Origin: DATAMF01 sp964472565
GTDB taxonomy: Bacteria; Chloroflexota; Anaerolineae; Aggregatilineales; Aggregatilineaceae
Assembly: GCA_964472565.1 (NCBI GenBank)
Contig: CAYYNB010000011.1
Span: 1-64,000, forward strand
DNA: 64,000 nucleotides
Direction of reading: 5' to 3'
Made by a program: the position numbers and the translations under genes. Of the stretch, positions 17,075 through 25,544 are shown piece by piece. Below the pieces are notes generated by a model, which saw only the letters and a program-made list of their open reading frames with translations, was not told where the DNA came from and did not search any database. Positions within the stretch are counted from its first letter, which is position 1. Each line of letters begins with the position of its first letter.

Positions 17075-17593
17075 CTATGCCTCGCTGATCTCAATCGCCT
17101 GAATTTTGTCGCCGGGATTCGGATCACTCATCGGATCGCGCTGGCGGATTTTCATCAATACATCCAGGCTTTCCTTATCTTTCACCTTGCCGAACACCCC
17201 ATGTTTGCCGTTGAGATGTGGCGTTGGCCCATGTGTGATGAAGAACTGGCTGCCATTCGTATTTGCTCCGGCGTTTGCCATGCTCAGGACACCCGCACTG
17301 TCGTGTTTGAGCGCCAGCGCACCCGCTTCGTCATTGAACTTATAACCAGGGCCACCGCGCCCGGTACCAGTGGGATCACCCCCCTGGGCCATAAAACCAT
17401 TGATTACGCGGTGGAATGTCGTGTTGTCATAAAAACCTTCGCGAGCGAGAAACACAAAGTTATTGACGGTGATAGGGGCTTCTTTCGCAAACAGATCAAC
17501 CCGAATATCGCCTTTTTCGGTTTTGAAGGTCGCCGTGTATTTCTTATTGGGATCGATCTGCATTGGTGGCTGTGACGGATATTGTTTAGCCAT
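17075..17593 (-). CDS. Cyclophilin-type peptidyl-prolyl cis-trans isomerase
   Basis: The 172-residue protein speeds cis-trans isomerisation of X-Pro bonds during folding. All family signatures are present: FHRVINGFMAQGGDPTGTG (60-78) with the catalytic Arg at 62, SMANAG (104-109), GSQFFIT (114-120) and HLNGKHGVFGKV (126-137). There is no signal peptide, so it acts in the cytoplasm. Length is normal for a single-domain bacterial cyclophilin. AAGGAG lies seven bases before the ATG. It follows the M20 peptidase gene on the same strand with a 41-base gap and is probably cotranscribed with it. Confidence 0.95.
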   Translation of the reverse strand: MAKQYPSQPPMQIDPNKKYTATFKTEKGDIRVDLFAKEAPITVNNFVFLAREGFYDNTTFHRVINGFMAQGGDPTGTGRGGPGYKFNDEAGALALKHDSAGVLSMANAGANTNGSQFFITHGPTPHLNGKHGVFGKVKDKESLDVLMKIRQRDPMSDPNPGDKIQAIEISEA

Positions 17594-17634
17594 GAGAAAT
17601 CTCCTTATGCATTGTATCAGGTAGAGTGTAACGC

Positions 17635-19011
17635 TTATGCTTCAAGCGCGGCAAAACGTTCGATAAACGATGCCGTGAAACGCATCGAATCGAAGTAATC
17701 CTTGACGTAAATGTTCTCGTTCGGCGAATGGGCTTTGGCATTCGGATGCCAGGTTGTTCCCGCGAAAATAACAGGCCTGTGGTTGAGCAGCACACTCATC
17801 GAATACATCGGTCCGCTGCCAGGGAACCAGGGATACATGATCGGCTCCTTGCCCCATGTTTCCCGGCTGGCTTCACGCGAGGCGCGTTCGACTAGACTAT
17901 TGACGGGAGATGCTGCCGGACCTTCACCCCCGTGCCAGATGATCTCAATATCCGTAAACCCCCGCCGATCTAAATGCTGGCGCAGCAAATCCTGGGCGAT
18001 TTGTGGTGTAAGATTGGGTACCAGTCGGAAATCAAGTTTTGCCATTGCTTCAGCCGGAAGCACGGTTTTGGAGCCGTCTCCGGTATACCCCGAATTGATC
18101 CCGCAAATGGTAATGGTCGGTTCAGCAATATAGCGGCGGCGCGCATCCGAATCATTCAAGCCCTTCAGCCATTCGCGGACGCCCCACCGCTCACGCATGG
18201 CATCAAATTCCATCGGAACTGCATCAATTCGTGCCCAATCTTCTTCGGTGAGCGGCGCGACGTGATCCATATAACCATCGAGCGTAATGTTATCGTTCTG
18301 GTCTTTCAGCGTGCTGAGTGCCCACACCAAACGCCATGCCGGGTTAACGACCATCGGCGCAACCGAAGAATGCAGGTCGTGGCTGGGGCCTTTCAACCGG
18401 AGTTCGAAGTAAGCGATACCTTTACAGCCGAGGCCAAACATCGGCCTGCCAGCTTCGTCATAACCGCCGCCTTCCCATAACACCCCATCGGCTTCGATCA
18501 GCATGTCCCGGTGTGCGCGAACCCATTCTTCCAGATGACTACTGCCGCTTTCTTCTTCGCCCTCAACCACCCACTTGATGCGAATAGGCAGATCACCCTG
18601 AGTTGCCATCCAGGTTTCGATAGCCTGGATACGCGAAAGCAGCTCACCCTTATCATCGGACGTACCGCGTCCAAAAATCTGCCCATCCTTGATCACCATT
18701 TCATAAGGCGGGGTTTCCCACAATTCCAGCGGATCTTCGGGTTGGACATCGTAATGGTTGTAGATCAGCAGGGTACGCGGCGCATCTTTTGGGCCAATTT
18801 CGCCATACACCAGCGGCGACCCCGGTGTTTTATAGACGGTGACAGATGCGCCCAGCTTTTTGAGCCGCACCGCCACCAGTTCCGCCATCTGCGTGACGCC
18901 CCGGCCATCCGCAGCCACGCTTACCTGCCCGATAAACTGCCCGAATTCGTTCAGGAAGCGTTCACGATTCTGTTCGATGTACTGGTTAAAAACGTCGGTT
19001 TTGTATGGCAC
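17635..19011 (-). CDS. M20-family metallopeptidase (dipeptidase-like)
   Basis: The 458-residue protein is a full-length M20 enzyme, a di-zinc hydrolase of peptides or N-acyl amino acids. The metal and catalytic residues are visible: YNHYDVQP with His86 and Asp88, GRGTSDDKG (114-122) with the bridging Asp, EGEEESGS (150-157) with the Glu pair, and a C-terminal His in AKAHSPNE. A lid or dimerisation domain lies between about 190 and 310. No signal peptide, so it is cytoplasmic. The size and sequence fit the cytosolic non-specific dipeptidase / M20 dipeptidase group, but the substrate cannot be fixed. It lies 15 bases downstream of the adenosine-specific kinase gene. Confidence 0.9.
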   Translation of the reverse strand: MPYKTDVFNQYIEQNRERFLNEFGQFIGQVSVAADGRGVTQMAELVAVRLKKLGASVTVYKTPGSPLVYGEIGPKDAPRTLLIYNHYDVQPEDPLELWETPPYEMVIKDGQIFGRGTSDDKGELLSRIQAIETWMATQGDLPIRIKWVVEGEEESGSSHLEEWVRAHRDMLIEADGVLWEGGGYDEAGRPMFGLGCKGIAYFELRLKGPSHDLHSSVAPMVVNPAWRLVWALSTLKDQNDNITLDGYMDHVAPLTEEDWARIDAVPMEFDAMRERWGVREWLKGLNDSDARRRYIAEPTITICGINSGYTGDGSKTVLPAEAMAKLDFRLVPNLTPQIAQDLLRQHLDRRGFTDIEIIWHGGEGPAASPVNSLVERASREASRETWGKEPIMYPWFPGSGPMYSMSVLLNHRPVIFAGTTWHPNAKAHSPNENIYVKDYFDSMRFTASFIERFAALEA

Positions 19012-19026
19012 GTGTTGGCTCCTGAC

Positions 19027-19518
19027 TTAAAACTTATACCCGAATTTCCGCAGCAAATCCTTGCGCCATTGAATACCTTCTTCGTCCTCCACCCCTTTGG
19101 GCGACCCTCCATCAATAACACCAAGAATGCCATTTCCCTGCTCGCTCTTGGCGATAATCACCTGGGTGGGGTTGGCGGTGGCACAGAAAATGTGGACGAC
19201 TTCGGGCACGTTCTGGATCGCTTTCAGAACATTGAGGGGGTAGAAGCCTTCGCCAAGAAAGAGTATGAAACTGTGGCCTGCGCCGATCATCATAGCATTT
19301 TTGATCGCATACGCTTCCATTTCACGATCTGTACCTGTCCAGCGAATCAACTGGTCGCTGGAGGCTTCGCAAAATGCCAGCCCAAACTTGATCCCCGGCA
19401 CGGCGTTTACCAGCGCTTCGTGGATGTCTTCGACGGTTTTGATAAAATGGCTCTGACCGAGAATAAAATTCGTATTTTCCTGCTTCTCAATTTGGATGAT
19501 GTCCACTTCAAGGTTCAT
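19027..19518 (-). CDS. Adenosine-specific kinase family protein
   Basis: The 163-residue product matches the small family annotated as adenosine-specific kinase (Adenosine_kin, formerly DUF355) over its whole length. Recognisable parts are FILGQSHFIKTVEDIHEAL (18-36), VPGIKFGLAFCEAS (40-53), the Gly-rich AMMIGAGHSFILFL, and CATANPTQVI followed by GVIDGGSPKGVE near the end. Members were given a role in nucleoside phosphorylation from structural and binding work; in vivo function is poorly known. AAGGAAGG lies before the ATG. It heads a three-gene minus-strand run with the M20 peptidase and cyclophilin. Confidence 0.85.
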   Translation of the reverse strand: MNLEVDIIQIEKQENTNFILGQSHFIKTVEDIHEALVNAVPGIKFGLAFCEASSDQLIRWTGTDREMEAYAIKNAMMIGAGHSFILFLGEGFYPLNVLKAIQNVPEVVHIFCATANPTQVIIAKSEQGNGILGVIDGGSPKGVEDEEGIQWRKDLLRKFGYKF

Positions 19519-19575
19519 TTTTAACCTTCCTTGTGCTTGCTCACGTCTGCTTTAGCATAGCTTATTCCGGGCCAG

Positions 19576-20940
19576 TTAGCACCCGCCCTGTACATCGGTG
19601 ATCACCAGATAGCCTTGCATCACCTGCCCCACCAGTTCATCGTTGATCGTCGCAGTAACGTTGATGTAGATGGTGTACATGCCATATTCAAGATCGGCGG
19701 TATTCACATAGACTTGTACGGTGTCGCCGCTGGTGATCGTCGGCGGCATGATCTCGACCAACGGCCCGCCAGGGGGCACGGCGGCCTGGGCAGTGGCGGT
19801 AAATCGTCCCGGATAACCGGCGTTTAATACCTGGAATTCGCCTAACAACACGGAACCAGGGCAATAAGCGCTGACTTCGGTTGTCATATCTTCGGCATAA
19901 AGCGTCATTTGAGGCAAATAATCACTATAGCGGCGGGTCATATTCGCCACCCGATCAAAGACCGGCAGCGTGGTGCCATCGGAGCGCAGCACACTAAACC
20001 ACCGCATATGGCTGCATAGGGGGGTATTTTCAGGAGGATAGAGCGACCAGTTGAGATTCCACAGGAACATGGGGCCAGCCCAGGGCCAGTTGCGGTCTGC
20101 CCAGTCGAAAGCCCGCACAGTGTAATCGGCCTGCGTCTGGCCGGATACCCGCAACCACGCAAACCCGCTGAAATTCGGATCACTGTCCGAACATCCGATT
20201 CCATCTTCGGCGGGATCGCGCAGCCAGCCAAATTCGGTCAGCCAGATCTGCTTATCATAAATGCCGCGTTCCTCGAACAGCTTGCGGATTAATTCCACAC
20301 GGCGGAAGTTCAATATCCCCTCGCCTGGCTCATCTTCGGGGGCCGCATTATAACCATAGGGATGGTAGCCAAAAGCGTCAAACCATTGAGCGGCCCCGTT
20401 ATCCAACATTTCGCGCGCAAACTCGATGTCACTGATCGCGCGCCTGTCGGCGGTGGTGATGGTGGGAGCCAGTCCGCCAGACACGACGATAATATTGGGA
20501 TCAACCGCTTTGATCTGGGTATAGGCGACCCGCAGCATTTGGGTAAATTCCCAGGCGTTGGGGCCATGCGGCCATTCAAAGGCCAGATTCGGTTCATTGT
20601 GGACTTCAATCGCATCGACGCCCAGTGAGGCAAGCTGCGCCGCTCGCTCTCGAACGCTGTTACGAAACGAGTCCCAGTTATCCGGCCAGGGTAAATCCAT
20701 CCGAAACAGGACACGTTTACCTGGATACGGCCCCACCTGACCGATTTCATAGAGCTTCACCCAATCCATATGGAGTTGATCGACCAGCGCCAGATCAACC
20801 CCCGTATTCGGGGCAATATGAATGCCATACCCCAGATGGGGCGGCGGGCGATCATCGGATTGAGCAGCAGCAGGTAAGCAGGGTGGCGCAAGTCCCGCGA
20901 GTAAACTGAGCAGAATGAGGAAGAGTCGGAATGTTCGCAT
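19576..20940 (-). CDS. Secreted glycoside hydrolase-like protein (clan A TIM barrel)
   Basis: The 454-residue protein starts with a signal peptide (hydrophobic core about 5-20, likely cleavage after PAAA near residue 26). The TIM-barrel part (about 35-330) carries the two clan-A carboxylates in EVHNEPN (about 117-123, acid/base) and WLTEFGW (about 235-241, nucleophile), as in GH5/GH39-type glycosidases. The last 100 residues are beta-rich and may form an Ig-like or carbohydrate-binding domain; they end GGC. Substrate cannot be read from the sequence. It is divergently placed to the gene at 21051, with a palindrome between them. Confidence 0.8.
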   Translation of the reverse strand: MRTFRLFLILLSLLAGLAPPCLPAAAQSDDRPPPHLGYGIHIAPNTGVDLALVDQLHMDWVKLYEIGQVGPYPGKRVLFRMDLPWPDNWDSFRNSVRERAAQLASLGVDAIEVHNEPNLAFEWPHGPNAWEFTQMLRVAYTQIKAVDPNIIVVSGGLAPTITTADRRAISDIEFAREMLDNGAAQWFDAFGYHPYGYNAAPEDEPGEGILNFRRVELIRKLFEERGIYDKQIWLTEFGWLRDPAEDGIGCSDSDPNFSGFAWLRVSGQTQADYTVRAFDWADRNWPWAGPMFLWNLNWSLYPPENTPLCSHMRWFSVLRSDGTTLPVFDRVANMTRRYSDYLPQMTLYAEDMTTEVSAYCPGSVLLGEFQVLNAGYPGRFTATAQAAVPPGGPLVEIMPPTITSGDTVQVYVNTADLEYGMYTIYINVTATINDELVGQVMQGYLVITDVQGGC

Positions 20941-20986
20941 GGGGCCGATTGTAGATCGTTTCTTTGTTTTGCGCTGACCAAAATTT

Positions 20987-21003
20987 CTGACATGGCATGT
21001 CAG
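20987..21003. promoter_or_regulatory. Palindromic candidate operator
   Basis: CTGACATG-G-CATGTCAG is a perfect 17-bp palindrome in the 110-bp divergent space between the glycosidase and PNPOx-like genes, 48 bases before the start at 21051. This is a common position for an operator; the regulator is unknown. Confidence 0.45.
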
Positions 21004-21050
21004 GCGATCAGCTATAGAATCATATTGTCGAGCAGTTAAATAGGAGTACT

Positions 21051-21524
21051 ATGGAACCCCAATCCAGCCGTCCCTATATTCCCGATTCATCGTATGGCAT
21101 TCCTGAAAGTCAGGAAGGGCTGCTGCCCTGGCGTTATGTCACGGAAAAGTTAGCGGCTTCGCGGAATTACTGGATCGCCACGACCCGCCCCGATGGTCGT
21201 CCGCACGCGGTCCCGGTGTGGGGCATCTATCACGAAGGTACGCTCTATTTTGGCGGCGGGAAAACCCGGTGGGCGCTGAATCTCGAACAGAATCCGGCGG
21301 TGTCAGTGCATCTCGAAAGCGGCGATGAGGTGGTGATCATCGATGGCACCGTAACCAAACTTACTGCTGAAAACATCGATCCTGCGCTGGCACGCCAGAT
21401 CGATCAGGCATATCTGGCGAAGTATGAGATGGAACACGGGCTTCCCATCTGGAAGGTCCAGCCGCAGGTGGTGCTCGGTTGGACGCGTTTTCCTGACAAT
21501 ACCACGCGTTGGTTATTCAGGTAG
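21051..21524 (+). CDS. Pyridoxamine 5'-phosphate oxidase-like flavin/F420-binding protein
   Basis: The 157-residue protein has the split-barrel fold of the PNPOx superfamily: RNYWIATTRPDGRPHAVPVWG (about 39-59) with the typical beta-hairpin and DGRPHAVPV motif, then LYFGGGKTRWALNLEQNP (about 65-82) and VVIIDGTV. Members bind FMN, F420 or haem and act as reductases or in cofactor handling. The TRPDGRPHAVPVWG pattern is common in F420-related members, but cofactor assignment is inference. The gene is single; a GC-rich hairpin and T tract follow the stop. Confidence 0.8.
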   Translation: MEPQSSRPYIPDSSYGIPESQEGLLPWRYVTEKLAASRNYWIATTRPDGRPHAVPVWGIYHEGTLYFGGGKTRWALNLEQNPAVSVHLESGDEVVIIDGTVTKLTAENIDPALARQIDQAYLAKYEMEHGLPIWKVQPQVVLGWTRFPDNTTRWLFR

Positions 21525-21530
21525 CACGTT

Positions 21531-21559
21531 GGGGCGGCGCAGAAGTTCCGCCCTTTTTT
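21531..21559 (+). terminator. Rho-independent terminator
   Basis: GGGCGG/CCGCCC with a 10-base loop and six T residues follows the PNPOx-like gene. Its end overlaps the stop codon of the convergent thioesterase gene. Confidence 0.75.
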
Positions 21560-22055
21560 ATGCCCCCATCACGCCGGATACAGGCGGCTCCCAATCCAGC
21601 GTGGAATGCTGCACCAGCAGCGCATCAATTTTCTGACTGATTTCATCGGGATAGGGGGCGGTGCGGCGGATGGTCAGATCGGCGAACGAATTAACACACT
21701 CGAAGATCGATGCCAGTGTGCCGCGCGTCTCGTTGACCAGGAACATCAGATAATGAATCCGTTTAGCCGAGCGCCCGACTAAGCGCGCATACACCGCGAC
21801 GGTATCCCCGATATGCACTTCCTTGAGATAGTGAATATGGTGCTCCAGATCGTAGCCGCCGGTACCGTGCGTCTGGTGAAATTCCGGTGTGAGTCCCAGG
21901 CTGGCGACCAGAGGATACCCGGCATCATCATAAACGGCCAGATACCAGCGCGTGTTCATATGTCCGTTTTCATCCTCGTATTCCGGCGGAATAGTCAGCC
22001 GGTAGAGGAAGGGCAGTGCTGTGATTTTTTCCAGGGGAATAATGGGTGGTTTCAT
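21558..22055 (-). CDS. Acyl-CoA thioesterase-like hot-dog protein
   Basis: The 165-residue protein fits the 4-hydroxybenzoyl-CoA thioesterase type of hot-dog fold. YEDENGHMNTRWYLAVYDDA (26-45) matches the family's D-x-x-GH-N catalytic segment. Later parts (HYLKEVHIGDTVAVYARLVG, then the HYLMFLVNE strand) fit the hot-dog sheet. It should hydrolyse an acyl-CoA or act as a related thioester enzyme in the cytoplasm. The ATG at 22055 is preferred because family similarity begins there and GAAGAGG lies 5-8 bases upstream; the frame extends further but is not convincing. Confidence 0.8.
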   Translation of the reverse strand: MKPPIIPLEKITALPFLYRLTIPPEYEDENGHMNTRWYLAVYDDAGYPLVASLGLTPEFHQTHGTGGYDLEHHIHYLKEVHIGDTVAVYARLVGRSAKRIHYLMFLVNETRGTLASIFECVNSFADLTIRRTAPYPDEISQKIDALLVQHSTLDWEPPVSGVMGA

Positions 22056-22146
22056 CGTGACCTCTTCTTTGTTGTATTGTAGGAAATAGAACCAATTTCG
22101 TCCAATACCATTGCCCGCCGCGTCGCTACCCTGTATGATCTGCCGC

Positions 22147-22431
22147 ATGGATGAAAACGCGATTATCAGACACAACCTGAACGGCAATACCTGGTATGTG
22201 GTAGACCGTGCGTCCGACATCACGAATGCGGAGATCACCGCAGGCCTGCTGCGCATATCCGGTATTCCGGTGCTGCTGCTGCGCGAAGCGGTAGGCTCCG
22301 CGATCCCTGTCATGTTTGGGCTAGGCGGCGTGGACGTGGCGGTGCCCGAAGCGTATTATACCGAAGCGATGGCGCTGCTCGACCAGGACGACGATCACAG
22401 CGGCGAACTGCCGCCCGGCGAGGACGCTTAA
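22147..22431 (+). CDS. DUF2007-like signal-transducing small protein
   Basis: The 94-residue product resembles the DUF2007 group. It has an ACT-like beta-alpha-beta pattern: WYVVDRASDITNAEITAGLL, SGIPVLLLREA, and a closing hydrophobic strand VDVAVPEAYYTEAMALLDQ, then an acidic tail. Function is unknown; the family is described as putative signal-transducing. The ATG at 22147 is preferred. A TATGAT box ends eight bases before it and no ribosome binding site is seen, so the transcript may be leaderless. It lies six bases before the ABC permease gene and probably heads that operon. Confidence 0.65.
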   Translation: MDENAIIRHNLNGNTWYVVDRASDITNAEITAGLLRISGIPVLLLREAVGSAIPVMFGLGGVDVAVPEAYYTEAMALLDQDDDHSGELPPGEDA

Positions 22432-22437
22432 AGCCGT

Positions 22438-23247
22438 ATGGATCAATCAAGCCGTCAGTTGCCATCCAGTCCGGGTTGGCGCACACCCTATGTGTTACTG
22501 GCACCGGGCTTTGGCCTGTTCATGCTGCTGATCTGGTATCTGGTGGCAGAATCCGGACATTACGCGTCGTTTATCGTCCCATCGCCAGGGCGCGTGATGG
22601 ATCGCTGGTGGGAGATCGCATCGGATGGATCGCTGCTGCGTCACACCGCCGTCACCCTGCGTGAGGTGATCACCGGGCTGTTCATCGGCTTGTTCGCAGC
22701 ATTTGGCTGTGGTTATCTGATCGCCAAAAACCGTACCATCGCCTATACGCTGACACCCTATCTCGTCGCGCTGCAAGCCGTGCCGATTGTCGCCATCGCC
22801 CCACTGTTGATCATCTGGTTCGGTTCGGGTATGGTGAGCAAGGTGATCATTTGCGCGCTGCTGGTTTTTTTCCCCACGCTGATCAATACCATTATCGGCA
22901 TTCGCAACATTCCGTCTGAGTTGAACGACCTGATGCGCTCATTGGAAGCCACCCGCTGGCAGATGTTCTGGCAGCTCGAACTGCCTGCCGCGCTGCCGTT
23001 TTTGATCGGCGGGCTGAAGGTCAGCGCGACACTCGCTGTAATTGGCGCAGTGGTAGGCGAATTTGTCAGCGCTCGCGAGGGATTAGGGTATCTGATCAAC
23101 TTCGGACGCGGCATCTTCGACACTCCGCTGGTGATCGCCGCTGTTTTTACGCTGACTCTGCTGGCCCTGCTGCTCTATGGTTTGGCGGCGTGGTTAGGGC
23201 GCATCTTGCTGCACTGGCAGTTCATCGAACAGCAGGACATCGAATAA
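22438..23247 (+). CDS. ABC transporter permease (SsuC/TauC/ThiX type)
   Basis: The 269-residue inner-membrane protein has about six hydrophobic segments and the permease-ATPase contact loop EATRWQMFWQLELPAALPFL (around residues 179-198), the EAA motif. LQAVPIVAIAPLLIIWFG (about 115-132) is typical of the nitrate/sulfonate/taurine and thiamine-precursor permeases. With the binding protein and ATPase that follow it forms one importer. The distance to the next gene is 24 bases, with GGAGGAA as its ribosome binding site. Substrate: see the binding protein. Confidence 0.9.
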   Translation: MDQSSRQLPSSPGWRTPYVLLAPGFGLFMLLIWYLVAESGHYASFIVPSPGRVMDRWWEIASDGSLLRHTAVTLREVITGLFIGLFAAFGCGYLIAKNRTIAYTLTPYLVALQAVPIVAIAPLLIIWFGSGMVSKVIICALLVFFPTLINTIIGIRNIPSELNDLMRSLEATRWQMFWQLELPAALPFLIGGLKVSATLAVIGAVVGEFVSAREGLGYLINFGRGIFDTPLVIAAVFTLTLLALLLYGLAAWLGRILLHWQFIEQQDIE

Positions 23248-23271
23248 TCTCGCACCCTGGAGGAATAATTT

Positions 23272-24300
23272 ATGCAATCTCGTACACCCCGTCAGATCCA
23301 GCTTGCCGCTATTCTGCTGATCCTTGCCGTGCTGGCTGGCGCGGCTTATGCGCTGACAGCGCGTGATGATAAGGGCGAAGTAAAGTCATCCAAGTCTTCG
23401 ACCACGGTCACGCTGTTTATGAGCTATATTCCCAGCGTGCAATTTTCGCCCGTATATGTGGCGATGGAGCGGGGCTATTTTGCTGAAGAAGGGATCAATC
23501 TTCAGCTTGAGAACAGTTTCAATGAGGCGGACGGTGTGGCCCGCCTGGGCAGTAATGACCTGCAATTTGGCCTGATCAGCGGTGAACAGATTATCCTGGC
23601 CCGTTCACAAGGCTTGCCGCTGGTCTATGTTTTCGAGTGGTATCATAACTTCCCGGTGGGGATCGTTTCGCCCCAAGACCTGAACCTGACCGACCCCGCC
23701 GATCTTGAAGGGCGTGTGGTGGGCATTCCTGGCCCGTTCGGGGCCAGTTATATGGGTTTTCGCGCCTTATTGAGCGCGGCGGGGATAAGCGAAGACGATT
23801 TACAGGAAGTTCGTTCGATTGGGTTTACCGCCCCCGATATGGTCTGTCAGCAGTCGGTCGATGCTGCCGTGATCTATATCGCCAACGAACCGCTGACCAT
23901 TGAGCAGGATTGTTTCCCGGTGAATGTGATCAAAGTTTCCGACTATATCACGCTTGTGTCGAACGGCCTGGTTACGAATGAAGAAACGATCCGCAAGAAT
24001 CCCGATCTTGTGCGCGGAATGGTCCGGGCTATCCAGCGCGGATTAACAGATACACTGGCTGATCCCGATGCTGCTTTTAAACTCACCGTGCCCGAATACG
24101 TCCCCGATCTGCCGGAAGATCAGTACGATACCCAGCGCCAGGTACTGCAAAATTCGCTCGAACTCTGGCGTTCGGATGACCTGGGCCGCACAACACCGGA
24201 GCGCTGGGAAACTACGCAAACCGCGCTGATCGATGCTGGACTGATGGCCGAACCGCTCGCTGATCTGAGCACCTGTTACCGTATGGACTTTTTGCCCTGA
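23272..24300 (+). CDS. NMT1/THI5-type substrate-binding protein of an ABC importer
   Basis: The 342-residue protein has an N-terminal hydrophobic segment (about 9-28) that should anchor or export it. The mature part fits the NMT1/THI5-like periplasmic binding fold: YIPSVQFSPVYVAMERGYFAEEGI (about 52-75), GSNDLQFGLISGEQIILAR, and GIPGPFGASYMGFRALL in the second lobe. Such proteins bind pyrimidine thiamine precursors, riboflavin (RibY in Chloroflexota), sulfonates or nitrate. I favour a vitamin precursor, but no riboswitch is visible to settle it. One Cys pair (about 199 and 217) could form a disulfide. Placed between permease and ATPase genes. Confidence 0.8.
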   Translation: MQSRTPRQIQLAAILLILAVLAGAAYALTARDDKGEVKSSKSSTTVTLFMSYIPSVQFSPVYVAMERGYFAEEGINLQLENSFNEADGVARLGSNDLQFGLISGEQIILARSQGLPLVYVFEWYHNFPVGIVSPQDLNLTDPADLEGRVVGIPGPFGASYMGFRALLSAAGISEDDLQEVRSIGFTAPDMVCQQSVDAAVIYIANEPLTIEQDCFPVNVIKVSDYITLVSNGLVTNEETIRKNPDLVRGMVRAIQRGLTDTLADPDAAFKLTVPEYVPDLPEDQYDTQRQVLQNSLELWRSDDLGRTTPERWETTQTALIDAGLMAEPLADLSTCYRMDFLP

Positions 24301-24301
24301 T

Positions 24302-25060
24302 ATGTCAGATGAAATTATGCTCGCGGCTGAACAAATCAGCTATGTCTATCGTGGGCCAAGCGGCGATGTTCAGGCGCTGAAGGATGTCACGCTGCGGCTG
24401 GCGCGCGAGTCGTTTGTCTGCCTTGTCGGGCCGAGCGGCTGCGGCAAAAGTACCCTGCTTCGGATTCTGGGTGGGCTGCGCAAGCCTACCCAGGGCCAGG
24501 CGTTGATCGATGGGCAACTGATCACACATGCTCAGCGGCGCATTGGGATCGTCTTCCAGAAAGCGAACCTGATGCCCTGGCGCACGGTGTATGCTAATCT
24601 CGTGCTTCCACTCGAATTGGCGCATGTTCCCCCCCCTGAACGGGAGGCCCGCGCCCTGGCGATGCTGGAACTTGTCGGACTGGATGGATTCGCCGGGGCT
24701 TATCCATCCGAACTTTCTGGTGGGATGGCTCAGCGTGTGGCGATTGGCCGCGCCCTGATTCATGATCCTGAAGTGCTGCTGCTGGATGAACCCTTCGGCG
24801 CATTGGATGCCCTCACCCGCGAACAGATGGGAGAAGAATTGCTGCGGATTTGGGCTAGGCACCGTAAAACCGTGCTGATGGTCACGCACAGCATTCCCGA
24901 AGCGGTGCTGCTGTCGGATCGCGTCCTGGTGATGAGTTCGCGCCCCGGCCAGTTGGTGGACGATGTGCCGATTCCACTGCCGCGCCCCCGCTCGCTGGAA
25001 CTACTTCATGAGCCAGCCTTTGTGAACCTGACGGAACACCTCCGCCATTGTATCCGTTAG
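24302..25060 (+). CDS. ABC transporter ATP-binding protein (SsuB/TauB/ThiZ type)
   Basis: The 252-residue ATPase has every nucleotide-binding motif: Walker A GPSGCGKST (43-51), the Q-loop in IVFQKANLMPWRTV (about 81-94), the signature LSGGMAQRVAIGRAL (about 139-153), Walker B VLLLDEPFGALD (about 158-169) and the switch His in VTHSIPEAV. It drives import through the permease at 22438 with the binding protein at 23272. The ATG lies two bases after the previous stop codon, so translation is coupled. The FQKxxLMPWRTV form is typical of the nitrate/sulfonate/taurine class. Confidence 0.95.
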   Translation: MSDEIMLAAEQISYVYRGPSGDVQALKDVTLRLARESFVCLVGPSGCGKSTLLRILGGLRKPTQGQALIDGQLITHAQRRIGIVFQKANLMPWRTVYANLVLPLELAHVPPPEREARALAMLELVGLDGFAGAYPSELSGGMAQRVAIGRALIHDPEVLLLDEPFGALDALTREQMGEELLRIWARHRKTVLMVTHSIPEAVLLSDRVLVMSSRPGQLVDDVPIPLPRPRSLELLHEPAFVNLTEHLRHCIR

Positions 25061-25154
25061 AACCACCTGACCCTGTTTTGCCGACTAATGGTTGTGGAAG
25101 ATAGCAGACTCTGATACCCTTAAATTTAAGGCGGAACAACTGGGGTAAGAAGCG

Positions 25155-25544
25155 ATGAGCAAGCAAATATTAATTGTCGATGACGACGTCATGTTGTGCA
25201 GGTTGTCCTCGATCTATCTTGAACGCCAGGGACACACGACGATTCTCGCTTATGATGGCCCAGGAGGCATTAGCCATTACCAATCCTCCAGGCCCGATCT
25301 CGTCGTGTTGGATGTGGCAATGCCGGGGATGAGTGGGTTTGATGTGGCGCGCCGGATTCGCAGTATCGAAGATGAACAGGGCTGGCAGCGGGCACCGATT
25401 ATCTTACTGACAGCTTATGCCCGCAGTTTTTTCATGGCGGCGGGCGCGGAAGCCGGAATTGATAGTTATCTGACGAAACCGATTACGCCCGATCAACTGC
25501 TCAAGCATCTCGAACGTTTCCTGGAAGACAAACCGGAAGATTAA
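25155..25544 (+). CDS. Single-domain response regulator (CheY-like)
   Basis: The 129-residue protein is one receiver domain: acidic pocket VDDDV (8-12), phospho-acceptor Asp53 in LVVLDVAMPG, Thr in ILLTAYAR (about 84-91) and the conserved Lys in YLTKPIT (about 107-113). There is no output domain, so it signals by protein contact. The facing histidine kinase gene (25541-27169) ends on the same four bases (TTAA), which makes it the likely partner. TGGGGTAAGAAG lies before the ATG. Confidence 0.9.
   Translation: MSKQILIVDDDVMLCRLSSIYLERQGHTTILAYDGPGGISHYQSSRPDLVVLDVAMPGMSGFDVARRIRSIEDEQGWQRAPIILLTAYARSFFMAAGAEAGIDSYLTKPITPDQLLKHLERFLEDKPED

Noticed and set aside
22056..22440. Riboswitch for thiamine or riboflavin before the ABC importer
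   Set aside because: No conserved aptamer core could be recognised; the space is filled by a coding gene.
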